From Agromyces soli (GTDB taxonomy: Bacteria > Actinomycetota > Actinomycetes > Actinomycetales > Microbacteriaceae): a stretch of 64,000 nt of DNA. The translations under genes were made by a program, and so were the position numbers. Of the stretch, positions 1 to 7,728 are shown piece by piece. The notes beneath the pieces are model-generated. The model was not told the origin of the DNA, did no database searches, and saw only the letters and a list, made by a program, of their open reading frames with translations. Every line of letters begins with the position of its first letter. The stretch's first letter is position 1. The stretch lies in NCBI RefSeq assembly GCF_022811605.1, contig NZ_CP094533.1:1612001-1676000 (forward strand). The letters are read 5' to 3'.

Positions 1-365
1 TCGTGCTCTTCCTCGCCGCGATGCAGGGGGTCAACCCGGCGCTCTACGAGGCGGCCCGGCTCGACGGCGCGAACGCGTGGCGGGAGTTCTGGCACATCAC
101 GCTGCCCGGCATCCGGCCCACCCTGATGTTCCTCGTGCTGATGACCGTGATCTGGTCGTTCCTCGTCTTCGACTACGTCTACATCCTGACCCAGGGCGGC
201 CCGGCCGGCTCGAGTGACGTCCTCGCGACCGTGCTCTACCGCACGGCGTTCTCGGAGCAGCGCGCGGGCTACGCCTCGGCCATGGCCATGCTGCTCTCCT
301 CGATCAGCGCGGTCGTCGTCGCCGGCTACCTCATCCTCCGCAAGAAGCTCGATTGGGACGTGTGA
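1..365 (+). CDS. Sugar ABC transporter permease, MalF/UgpA type (partial, 5' end outside window)
   Basis: The last 120 or so residues of an inner-membrane permease of a binding-protein-dependent sugar importer (CUT1 family). The reading frame is open to the left edge, so the start lies outside the window. The cytoplasmic EAA loop that docks the ATPase is visible near the left edge (YEAARLDGANAWREF), followed by hydrophobic stretches typical of the last membrane helices. The stop codon overlaps the GTG start of the next permease (GTGA), so the pair is translationally coupled. The solute-binding protein and ATPase are not in view, so the sugar cannot be named. Confidence 0.9.
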   Translation, partial: VLFLAAMQGVNPALYEAARLDGANAWREFWHITLPGIRPTLMFLVLMTVIWSFLVFDYVYILTQGGPAGSSDVLATVLYRTAFSEQRAGYASAMAMLLSSISAVVVAGYLILRKKLDWDV

Positions 366-1282
366 TCCGCGTGCAGACCGACACCCTCGCCGCCCCCGCC
401 GCCTCGCGGCGTGCGGCTCGCGCCGCCGCGCGGCCCCCGCGCCGCGCCGGCTTCCGCCCGGACCACCGCCCCCGACGGCCGTTCAGCGTGCTCATCCTCG
501 TGGTGCTCGCGTTCTACGCGACCGGCCCGCTCGCCGTGTTCGTCTTCAACTCGCTGAAGTCGCCCGCCGAGATCAGCCGTTCGCCGATCGGCCTGCCGAG
601 CGAATGGCGCTGGGAGAACTTCGCCACCGCCTTCGAGGACGCGAACATGGGCCAGGGGCTCCTGAACAGCGCGATCATCGCGGTCAGCACGGCGCTCGGC
701 GTCTGCGTGATCGCGAGCATGGCGGCGTACGCGATGACCCGGCTCGACCTGCCCGGCAAGAGCGCCTGGATCCTCTACATCCTGGTGTCCACCTCGGTGC
801 CGATCCAGCTGTTCCTCGTGCCGCTGCTGTCCTGGTGGTCGACGCTCGGCCTCTACAACACCCAGTTCGGGCTCATCGTCATCTACTGGGCCGTGTACTC
901 GCCGTTCGCGACGATGCTGCTGCGCTCGTTCCTGCTGACCATCCCGAAGGAGTACGAGGAGGCGGCCCGCCTCGACGGCGCCGGCGAGTGGCGCCTGTTC
1001 ACGCGGGTGATGGTGCCGATGATCTGGCCGGGCATGCTGACCGTCGCGCTCGTCGCCGGGCTGCAGGCGTACAACGAGTTCCTGCTCGCGGTGACGTTCA
1101 TCCAGGACAGCCAGCTGCTGCCGGTGTCGCTCTCGCTGTACTCGTTCCAGCAGTCCTACGCCGTGGACTGGTCGCTCGTGAGCGCGGCCGGGCTCATCAT
1201 GGCCGCGCCGGTGATCGTGGTGTTCCTGCTGCTGCAGCGCCGCTTCATCGAGGGCTACACGCAGGGCGGGCTCGCGAACTAG
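362..1282 (+). CDS. Carbohydrate ABC transporter permease, MalG type
   Basis: A 306-residue second permease of the CUT1 sugar importer. A basic, Ala/Arg-rich N-terminus of about 40 residues precedes six hydrophobic segments. The EAA loop (EEAARLDGAGEWRLF) lies near residue 196, as in MalG/UgpE proteins. I chose GTG at 362 because it overlaps the stop of the upstream permease by four bases; an in-frame TTG nine bases upstream is less likely. It probably forms the heterodimeric membrane channel with the preceding gene. The sugar is unknown. Confidence 0.9.
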   Translation: MIRVQTDTLAAPAASRRAARAAARPPRRAGFRPDHRPRRPFSVLILVVLAFYATGPLAVFVFNSLKSPAEISRSPIGLPSEWRWENFATAFEDANMGQGLLNSAIIAVSTALGVCVIASMAAYAMTRLDLPGKSAWILYILVSTSVPIQLFLVPLLSWWSTLGLYNTQFGLIVIYWAVYSPFATMLLRSFLLTIPKEYEEAARLDGAGEWRLFTRVMVPMIWPGMLTVALVAGLQAYNEFLLAVTFIQDSQLLPVSLSLYSFQQSYAVDWSLVSAAGLIMAAPVIVVFLLLQRRFIEGYTQGGLAN

Positions 1283-1283
1283 C

Positions 1284-1315
1284 GGGCCGCCCAGGAGCGG
1301 CGGGGCGGGCGGCCC
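1284..1315. terminator. Hairpin between convergent genes
   Basis: Nine-base arms GGGCCGCCC (1284-1292) and GGGCGGCCC (1307-1315) lie just after the permease stop, in the 61-base gap before the convergent mrpG. There is no U-tract, which is common for actinobacterial terminators. It could serve both strands. Confidence 0.5.
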
Positions 1316-1343
1316 CGCGGCTCCGGCTGCGCGGCGGCGCCGC

Positions 1344-1691
1344 TCAGTCCTTCGCGTGCTCCTCGATGTCGCGGCCGAGTTCGTCCTCGATGAGCACGTC
1401 GCGCCGCACGTGGTCGGTGCGGTAGGCGCTGCGGCCGAGCATGTGCGCGGTCATCGGCTGGGTGAGCAGCTGGAACGTCATGATGAGAATGACGGTCGTG
1501 AGCACGCCCCAGGTGGGCACCCGCAGCACGATCGCGAGCAGCACCGCGGCGAGGCCGAACACCTGCGGCTTCGTGGCGGCGTGCAGTCGCGTGAGCACGT
1601 CGGGGAAGCGGACGATGCCGATGCCGGCCGCCATCGACAGGAACGCGCTCACGAGCACGAGCAGGCCGACGGCGACGTCCGCGGCGTTCAC
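1344..1691 (-). CDS. mrpG: Monovalent cation/H+ antiporter subunit G (MrpG/MnhG)
   Basis: Last gene of the Mrp antiporter operon, 115 residues. Mrp complexes exchange cytoplasmic Na+ (or K+) for external H+ and support salt and alkali tolerance. Three hydrophobic segments are visible, and the family signature GIVRFPDVLTRLHAATKP starts near residue 25. The C-terminus beyond about residue 90 is hydrophilic and charged. The ATG overlaps the mrpF stop by four bases, indicating translational coupling. Length and motif fit MnhG/PhaG well. Confidence 0.95.
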   Translation of the reverse strand: MNAADVAVGLLVLVSAFLSMAAGIGIVRFPDVLTRLHAATKPQVFGLAAVLLAIVLRVPTWGVLTTVILIMTFQLLTQPMTAHMLGRSAYRTDHVRRDVLIEDELGRDIEEHAKD

Positions 1692-1960
1692 GAGGCGTCC
1701 TGCTTCGCCATGAAGCGGGCGATCGAGATCGAGCCGACGACCGCGAACATCGCGAGCACGAGCAGCACCACGAGGGTGTCGGTGTGCCGGTTGATCGCCA
1801 TCTCGGCGCCGAGGGCGCAGATCGCGATCGCGAGCAGCACGTCGGTCGCGAGGGCCCGGTCGAGGATCGAGGGACCGCGGATGATCCGGTAGACCGCCGC
1901 GATCGCGCCGATGCCGAACATCAGGCCCGCGATGATGGAGACGATGGTGAGGAAGGTCAT
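1688..1960 (-). CDS. mrpF: Monovalent cation/H+ antiporter subunit F (MrpF/MnhF)
   Basis: A 90-residue membrane protein with three helices. The MnhF signature is visible: YRIIRGPSILDRALATDVL, followed by a second helix and NRHTDTLVVLLVLAM. I placed the start at the ATG at 1960, which overlaps the mrpE stop by four bases, although the frame stays open further upstream inside mrpE. It is part of the hydrophobic E-F-G module that assembles with the NuoL/NuoN-like A and D subunits. Confidence 0.94.
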   Translation of the reverse strand: MTFLTIVSIIAGLMFGIGAIAAVYRIIRGPSILDRALATDVLLAIAICALGAEMAINRHTDTLVVLLVLAMFAVVGSISIARFMAKQDAS

Positions 1961-2586
1961 GCGTCCTCCTTCGGGGTGTGGTCGTGCGGTGCCTCCGCCG
2001 GCGCGTGCCCGGCGCGCTCGGCCCGACGGGCCTTGCGGGCGAGCCGCACGTCGACCGCCTGCTGGTGGGTGCCCATCGCGAGCACGATCCGCTCCTCGGT
2101 GCCGAGCACCTGGCGCTTCACCCGCTCGACGTCGTCGTGGGTGCGGGTGCCGAGCGCGTGCAGGTAGAGCAGGCCGCGCTCGCGGTCGATGTCGACCACG
2201 ACGGTGCCGGGCACCACGGAGATCGCCTCGGCGGTCAGCGTGGTGACGAGGTCGCTGCGGGTGAGCAGCTGCACGGCGATGATCGCGTTCGACGGCTTCC
2301 ACCACGGCGCGACCGCGAGGAAGGCGACCTGCAGCGAGGCGAACACCACGTCGAACATCATGCGGAGGCCGAGCAGCAGCCCGCGCCAGGGATTGAAGCG
2401 GCCCGAGAGCAGCACCGGTGGCAGGTACAGCGCGCGCGTGACGGTGATGGCGAGCACGATGCCGCTCACGACGGTGAGCACGTCGATGTGGTCCCAGAGC
2501 ATGACCCAGAGCAGCACGAGCGCGATGAGCAGCGGCAGCTGCCGCCAGACGGCTCCCCAGCGCGACACGTCGTGGGCCTGGCTCAT
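1957..2586 (-). CDS. mrpE: Na+/H+ antiporter subunit E (MrpE/MnhE)
   Basis: A 209-residue MrpE. Two or three N-terminal hydrophobic segments (residues 15-60) are followed by a conserved soluble part with NPWRGLLLGLRMMFDVVFAS, then VVPGTVVVDIDRERGLLYLHAL. Both are typical of MnhE. The tail is longer than in many homologues and ends in a basic then His/Asp-rich stretch (residues 180-209). The ATG at 2586 overlaps the mrpD stop (ATGA). MrpE is needed for stable assembly of the complex but is not the ion-conducting subunit. Confidence 0.94.
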   Translation of the reverse strand: MSQAHDVSRWGAVWRQLPLLIALVLLWVMLWDHIDVLTVVSGIVLAITVTRALYLPPVLLSGRFNPWRGLLLGLRMMFDVVFASLQVAFLAVAPWWKPSNAIIAVQLLTRSDLVTTLTAEAISVVPGTVVVDIDRERGLLYLHALGTRTHDDVERVKRQVLGTEERIVLAMGTHQQAVDVRLARKARRAERAGHAPAEAPHDHTPKEDA

Positions 2587-4175
2587 CGCACGCCTCCCGG
2601 GAAGACGAGGCCGATGTACACGCTCGGGTCGACGAGGTCGGCCGCGGTGCGCCCGGCGAGGTCGAAGAGCGGACCGGCGAAGACGGTGAGCAGCACGGTG
2701 ATGGCCACGAGCGCGGTCGTGACGACGACCATCGGCACCGGGATGGTGCGGGTCGCGACGGCGGTGTCGCCGCTGCCCTCCCACTCGAGCACCGAGTTCA
2801 GCAGGGGCGAGTCGTAGCCCTCGACCTCGTCGCGGTCGCGCCAGAACGCCATGTTCCAGAAGCGGGTGAGCGCGTAGAGCGTGATGAGCGAGGTCGCGGC
2901 GCCCGCGGCGATGACCGTCCAGGTGAGCCAGGCCGGCCCGCCGACCGACTCCGGCGCGCCCTCGGCGCCCGCGATGAAGAGGCCGAGCTTGCCGAGGAAG
3001 CCCGAGAAGGGCGGGATGCCGCCGAGGTTCAGCGCCGGGATGAAGAACAGGATGGCGAGCAGCGGCGAGGCCTTGAGGAGGCCCGCGAGCCGGTTGATGG
3101 AGGTGGACCCCCCGAAGCGCTCGATGAGCCCGGTGGTGAGGAACAGCGCCGTCTGCACCGTGATGTGGTGCACGACGTAGTAGATGGTGGCGGCGAGGCC
3201 GAGCTCGGTCGCGAGCCCGATGCCGAAGATCATGTAGCCGATGTGGCTGACCAGGGTGAACGAGAGCAGGCGTTTGATGTCGGCCTGGGTGAGCGCGCCG
3301 AGGATGCCGACGAGCATGGTGAGCCCGCCGATGACGAGCAGCAGCGTCGAGACGTCGCTCTCCTGGAAGATCACCGTCTCGGTGCGGATGATCGCGTAGA
3401 CGCCGACCTTCGTGAGCAGGCCCGCGAACACGGCGGTGACGGGCGCCGGCGCGGTCGGGTACGAGTCGGGCAGCCAGAACGACAGCGGGAACACCGCCGC
3501 CTTGATGCCGAAGGCGAGCAGCAGCAGCAGGTGCAGGATGAGCTGCACGCTGTCGGGGAGCTCGGCGATGCGCACCGAGAGCTGGGCGATGTTCGCCGTG
3601 CCGGTCGCGCCGTAGATGAGCGCGATCGCCGAGAGGAAGAACAGCGAGGACACGAGGCTCACCAGGATGTAGGTGACGCCCGCGCGGATGCGCTCGCCCG
3701 TGCCGCCGAGGGTGAGCAGCACGTAGCTCGCCGATAGCAGGATCTCGAAGCCCACGTAGAGGTTGAACAGGTCGCCGGCGATGAACGCGTTGAAGACGCC
3801 CGCCGACAGGATCAGGTACGCCGGGTGGAAGATCGACACCGGGGTCTCGCGATGCCGGTCGGCGACGCCCTGGCTCACCGCGTACACGAGCACGCCGAGC
3901 AGCACGATCGCCGAGATGAGCAGCATGATGGCGGCGAGCCGGTCGACGACGAGGGAGATGCCGAACGGCGGCTCCCAGCCGCCGACCTGCACGACGACGC
4001 CCGCCCCGCTCGCGTCGACCGTGGCGAGCAGCACCGCCGAGATGACGGCGACGGCGGCGAGCACGCTCGCAGAGACCGCCATCTGGGCTCGCCGGTGCCG
4101 GCCCAGCACCAGCGCGACGGCGGCGCCGAGCAGCGGCAGCAGCACGACGAGGGGCACGAGGATCGCGGGGTTCAC
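2583..4175 (-). CDS. mrpD: Na+/H+ antiporter subunit D (MrpD/MnhD)
   Basis: A 530-residue proton-translocating subunit related to NuoN/NuoM of complex I, with about 14 predicted helices. Family features include NLYVGFEILLSASYVLLTLG around residues 135-155 with the conserved membrane glutamate. Another is LAFGIKAAVFPLSFWLPDSY with the key lysine near residue 230, followed by PAPVTAVFAGLLTKVGVYA. The TLVSHIGYMIFGI segment is also conserved. It sits between C and E in standard Mrp order, with four-base overlaps on both sides. Confidence 0.96.
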   Translation of the reverse strand: MNPAILVPLVVLLPLLGAAVALVLGRHRRAQMAVSASVLAAVAVISAVLLATVDASGAGVVVQVGGWEPPFGISLVVDRLAAIMLLISAIVLLGVLVYAVSQGVADRHRETPVSIFHPAYLILSAGVFNAFIAGDLFNLYVGFEILLSASYVLLTLGGTGERIRAGVTYILVSLVSSLFFLSAIALIYGATGTANIAQLSVRIAELPDSVQLILHLLLLLAFGIKAAVFPLSFWLPDSYPTAPAPVTAVFAGLLTKVGVYAIIRTETVIFQESDVSTLLLVIGGLTMLVGILGALTQADIKRLLSFTLVSHIGYMIFGIGLATELGLAATIYYVVHHITVQTALFLTTGLIERFGGSTSINRLAGLLKASPLLAILFFIPALNLGGIPPFSGFLGKLGLFIAGAEGAPESVGGPAWLTWTVIAAGAATSLITLYALTRFWNMAFWRDRDEVEGYDSPLLNSVLEWEGSGDTAVATRTIPVPMVVVTTALVAITVLLTVFAGPLFDLAGRTAADLVDPSVYIGLVFPGGVR

Positions 4176-4657
4176 GGGCGCACCTCCTCATCGGGCCGTT
4201 CGGGGGACTGTTCGAACTCCTCGTCGCTCGCGTCGATGAGCTCCTGGATGGCGAGGTCGTCGGCCGCGGAGCTGCGGATGAGGCCCTCGGCCTCCTCGAC
4301 CTCCTCTTCGAGGTCGTCCTCGTCGTCGACCAGGTCGCCCTTCTCGCCCAGCCGGGCGAGCCACCAGGAGCGGTAGATGAGCGCGAGCATGAAGGCCGTG
4401 ATGCCGAGGTTGATCACGATCGCGGTGAGCACGAACGCCTGCGGCACCGGGTCGGAGATCTCGTCGGCGGTGACCCCGTCGGAGAGCAGGGGCGCGAGGC
4501 CGGGCGCGCCGCTCATCAGGAAGATGAGGATGTTCACGGCGTTGCCGACGAGCAGGAAGCCGATGAGCACGCGCGTGAGGCTGCGCTCGAGCATGATCGT
4601 GATGCCGGCGCCGAAGAGCACGGCCATCAGCACGACGAGGGTCAGCGAGGCGGTCAT
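4172..4657 (-). CDS. mrpC: Na+/H+ antiporter subunit C (MrpC/MnhC) with acidic tail
   Basis: A 161-residue NuoK-like subunit. Three helices occupy roughly residues 1-110, with the NuoK-type VLIGFLLVGNAVNILIFLM and DPVPQAFVLTAIVINLGITA. The remainder is an unusually long, highly acidic cytoplasmic tail (for example DDEDDLEEEVEEAEG), absent from the shorter NuoK/MrpC of many bacteria. It overlaps mrpA and mrpD by four bases each. The tail might bind partner subunits or cations; that is inference. Confidence 0.95.
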   Translation of the reverse strand: MTASLTLVVLMAVLFGAGITIMLERSLTRVLIGFLLVGNAVNILIFLMSGAPGLAPLLSDGVTADEISDPVPQAFVLTAIVINLGITAFMLALIYRSWWLARLGEKGDLVDDEDDLEEEVEEAEGLIRSSAADDLAIQELIDASDEEFEQSPERPDEEVRP

Positions 4658-7617
4658 GCGCGCACCTCCGTCTCGGCGCCGTTCTGCTCGAGCTCGTTCT
4701 CCTCCTGCTGGCGGTCGACCTCGGCGCCGAGCGAGCGCAGGATGTCGAGCACGAGCCCGACGACGACGAGGTAGACCCCGATGTCGAAGAGCGTGGAGGT
4801 GCCGATCGAGATGGTGCCGAGCAGCGGCACCTCGGTCTCGAACCAGCTCGACTCGAACACGGCGAGCCCGAAGAAGAGCGAGGACGTCGCGGTGCCGGCC
4901 GCGAGCAGCAGGCCCGTGCCGAGCAGATGGCCCGCATCGATCGGGGCCGCCTCACCGAGCTCGAAGCGTCCGCCCGCGAGGTACCGGGCGACGAGGGCGA
5001 GGCCGGCGAGCAGGCCGCCCGCGAAGCCGCCGCCGGGCGCGTTGTGGCCCACGAACAGCAGGAACACCGAGACGACGATCGCCGGGTGGAAGAGCAGTCG
5101 CACGAGCACCTCGATGAGGATCGAGCGCCGGCGCGGCGACAGCGTGCGGCCGGCCAGCAGCCAGGTCTGGCGGGTGGCCGCGGCTTCGGCCGCGGCATCC
5201 GACTCGCCCTCGACGTCGGCGAGGCGCGGACGCGCGCCGCCGATGCTCGACGCCGTCTCGGGTACCGGGCGGAGCCGGTTGCGGCGGTTGGGCCGCTCGT
5301 CGAGGCGGGGCGCGCCGCCGGTGCGGCCGGAGATGAAGATGAGGCTCGCGACGCCCGTGGCGACGGCGACGAGCACGGAGATCTCGCCGAGGGTGTCCCA
5401 CGCGCGCAGGTCGACGAGCATGACGTTCACGATGTTCGTGCCGTGCGCCTCGAGCGCGCGCTCGGCGAGCCCGTCGACGATGTCGGGCGCGGTGCGCGCG
5501 CCGAGCGCGATGAAGCCGATCACGCCCATCACGGTGCCGGCGAGCGCGCCGATGAGGGCGCGGCCGAAGCGGTGGACGGGCGGATGGGTCGTCGCGATCT
5601 GCTTCGGCAGGCGCCGCATGACGAGCACGAAGACGACGAGCACGATGGTCTCGACGAGCGCCTGCGTGAGCGCGAGGTCGGGCGCACCGGACATGCCGAA
5701 GATGAGCACGAGCCCGTACCCGGTGACGCTCACGAGCAGCACCGCCGTCATGCGCTGCTTCACGACCGCCGCGGCGATCGCCGCGATGCCCATGACCAGC
5801 GCGAGGAAGGGCTGCGCCGGGTAGTCCCACAGCCGCACGCTGCCGGGCCACGCCGTGTTGACGAGCGCCGAGACGCCGAGTCCGCCGATGAACACGAGCA
5901 CGATCATGCCGAGGTAGCCGGCGAGGCCGCGGTACTGGATGGCGGTCGTGACGGCGGCCGCGAAGCGGTCGATCGCGGAGACGACGCCGAGGTAGCCGCG
6001 GCCGGAGTCGATGAGCGGGGGCAGCGACGCCTGCATGCGGGCGACCTTCGCCCGGCCCCAGACGAGCAGCGCGCCGAGCGCGAAGACGGCGAGCGAGAGC
6101 CAGAGGGCGGGCTCGAGGCCGTGCCAGAGCGCGAGGTGGTACTCCTCCGGGCCGGGGAGTTCATCGGCGTAGCTGGTGTAGAGCGGCTCGATGAATGGGA
6201 TCGTGAACGCGGCGACGAGGCTCGCGGCGGCGAGCACCGCGGGGCTCGCCGCAACCATCGCGGGCTCGCGGTGCAGCGGCGTGGGCGCGCAATTCGGCCG
6301 GGTCCAGAACGCGCCCCAGACGAAGCGCACGCTGTAGGCGACGGTGAGCACCGAGCCGAGGAAGGCGAGCACCAGGGCGAGCCAGCCCCAGCCGGCCGCG
6401 GGGCCGCCGTCGGCCGTCGCGGTGCCCGCCTCGAGCAGCGAGGTGAACACGCCCTCCTTCGCCACGAAGCCGAGCAGCGGCGGCACGCCCGCCATCGAGG
6501 CCGCGGCGACGAAGCCGATCGTGGCCACGACGGGCATGCGGCGCCCGAGGCCGGAGAGCTTGCGCCAGTCGCGGGTGCCCGCGGCGTGGTCGACGATGCC
6601 GACGACGAGGAACAGCGCCGACTTGAACAGCGCGTGCGCGGTGAGCAGCGCGACGCCCGCGAGGGCCGCGTCGCGCGTGCCGAAGCCGGTGACGAGCACG
6701 AGGAAGCCGAGCTGGCTCACCGTGCCGTGGGCGAGCAGCAGCTTGAGGTCGTACTGCCGCAGCGCGCGCCAGCCGCCGACGAGCATGGTGAGGCCGCCGA
6801 GGGCGATCACGATCGGATGCCACACCTCGAGGTCCGCGTAGCCGGGCGCGAGGCGGGCGACGAGGTAGACGCCGGCCTTCACCATCGCGGCGGCGTGCAG
6901 GTAGGCCGAGACCGGGGTGGGCGCGGCCATCGCCGCGGGGAGCCAGAAGTTGAAGGGGACGAGTGCGCTCTTCGAGATGGCCCCGATGAGCACGAGGGCG
7001 ATGCCCCACTCGCCGACGACCCCGGTGACCGGGTTCGCGACGAGCTCGGCGATCGAGGTGGTGCCGCCCTCGACGGTCAACAGCACGAGGCCGACGAGCA
7101 TGGCGAGCCCGCCGAAGGTCGTGACGGTGAGGGCCTGCAGCGCGGCACCGCGGCTCTCGCGGCGGCCGGTGTAGTGGCCGATGAGCAGGTAGGAGAGGAC
7201 GCTCGTCGCCTCCCAGAACATGAACATCACGTAGACGTCGTCGGAGGTGACGAGGCCGAGCATGACGCCGGCGAAGGCGAGGAGCAGGGCGGCGAAGCGG
7301 CCGAGCGCGGGCTCGTCGTCGCGGAAGTACCACGTGCAGTAGGCCAGCACGAGCGCGCCGACGCCGGTCACGACCAGCGAGAGCAGCAGGGCGAGCCCGT
7401 CGAGGCGGAACGCGAGGGAGACGTCGAGCGCCTGGATCCACTCGACCCGCTCGGTGACGACGCCTCCGGCGACGATCTCGGGGAGCAGCGTGAGCAGCCA
7501 GCCGAAGACGGCGGCGGGGAGCAGGGCGATGACGAGGAAGACGCGCCGGCCGATCAGCCTCGTCAACAGGGGCGTCAGCAGGGAGAGGGCGCCGAACACG
7601 ACGAGGCTGAAGAGCAT
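4654..7617 (-). CDS. mrpA: Na+/H+ antiporter subunit A with fused B (MrpAB/MnhAB)
   Basis: A 987-residue first gene of the operon. The N-terminal half is NuoL-like: MFWEATSVLSYLLIGHY near residue 135 carries the conserved glutamate, and ISKSALVPFNFWLPAAMAAP the lysine. A DUF4040 segment with SGAPDLALTQALVE lies near residue 642. The C-terminal MnhB domain, with VGHNAPGGGFAGGLLAGL near 856, replaces a separate mrpB gene, a usual fusion. A linker around residues 770-830 is hydrophilic. The start ATG follows a strong GAGGAGGG ribosome site, unlike the coupled downstream genes. The complex imports H+ and exports Na+ across the cell membrane. Confidence 0.96.
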   Translation of the reverse strand: MLFSLVVFGALSLLTPLLTRLIGRRVFLVIALLPAAVFGWLLTLLPEIVAGGVVTERVEWIQALDVSLAFRLDGLALLLSLVVTGVGALVLAYCTWYFRDDEPALGRFAALLLAFAGVMLGLVTSDDVYVMFMFWEATSVLSYLLIGHYTGRRESRGAALQALTVTTFGGLAMLVGLVLLTVEGGTTSIAELVANPVTGVVGEWGIALVLIGAISKSALVPFNFWLPAAMAAPTPVSAYLHAAAMVKAGVYLVARLAPGYADLEVWHPIVIALGGLTMLVGGWRALRQYDLKLLLAHGTVSQLGFLVLVTGFGTRDAALAGVALLTAHALFKSALFLVVGIVDHAAGTRDWRKLSGLGRRMPVVATIGFVAAASMAGVPPLLGFVAKEGVFTSLLEAGTATADGGPAAGWGWLALVLAFLGSVLTVAYSVRFVWGAFWTRPNCAPTPLHREPAMVAASPAVLAAASLVAAFTIPFIEPLYTSYADELPGPEEYHLALWHGLEPALWLSLAVFALGALLVWGRAKVARMQASLPPLIDSGRGYLGVVSAIDRFAAAVTTAIQYRGLAGYLGMIVLVFIGGLGVSALVNTAWPGSVRLWDYPAQPFLALVMGIAAIAAAVVKQRMTAVLLVSVTGYGLVLIFGMSGAPDLALTQALVETIVLVVFVLVMRRLPKQIATTHPPVHRFGRALIGALAGTVMGVIGFIALGARTAPDIVDGLAERALEAHGTNIVNVMLVDLRAWDTLGEISVLVAVATGVASLIFISGRTGGAPRLDERPNRRNRLRPVPETASSIGGARPRLADVEGESDAAAEAAATRQTWLLAGRTLSPRRRSILIEVLVRLLFHPAIVVSVFLLFVGHNAPGGGFAGGLLAGLALVARYLAGGRFELGEAAPIDAGHLLGTGLLLAAGTATSSLFFGLAVFESSWFETEVPLLGTISIGTSTLFDIGVYLVVVGLVLDILRSLGAEVDRQQEENELEQNGAETEVRA

Positions 7618-7670
7618 CCACCCTCCTCACGTCGCAATCGTCCGGGCTCCAGCGTACCTGATGGCGCGGA

Positions 7671-7703
7671 GGTTTATCCAATTTTATTCATTCTGGATAA
7701 ACC
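7671..7703. promoter_or_regulatory. Inverted repeat in the mrp/AAA-ATPase divergent region
   Basis: Perfect 10-base arms GGTTTATCCA (7671-7680) and TGGATAAACC (7694-7703) flank a 13-base AT-rich spacer. The centres lie 23 bp apart, about two helical turns. The downstream arm falls where the -35 element of the ATPase gene should be, given the -10 at 7717. This fits an operator for a dimeric regulator. Each arm contains TTATCCA, the first seven bases of a DnaA box, possibly by chance. Confidence 0.6.
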
Positions 7704-7716
7704 GGCCCAAACTCAC

Positions 7717-7722
7717 TAAGAT
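7717..7722 (+). promoter_or_regulatory. -10 element TAAGAT, leaderless start of the AAA ATPase
   Basis: TAAGAT ends six bases before the ATG at 7729, so the predicted transcription start is the A of the start codon. No Shine-Dalgarno is present. Confidence 0.6.
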
Positions 7723-7728
7723 GCCTGC

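Noticed and set aside
1961..2305. Longer MrpF starting upstream
   Set aside because: The extension overlaps MrpE out of frame and lacks hydrophobic character; the coupled ATG at 1960 gives the family length.
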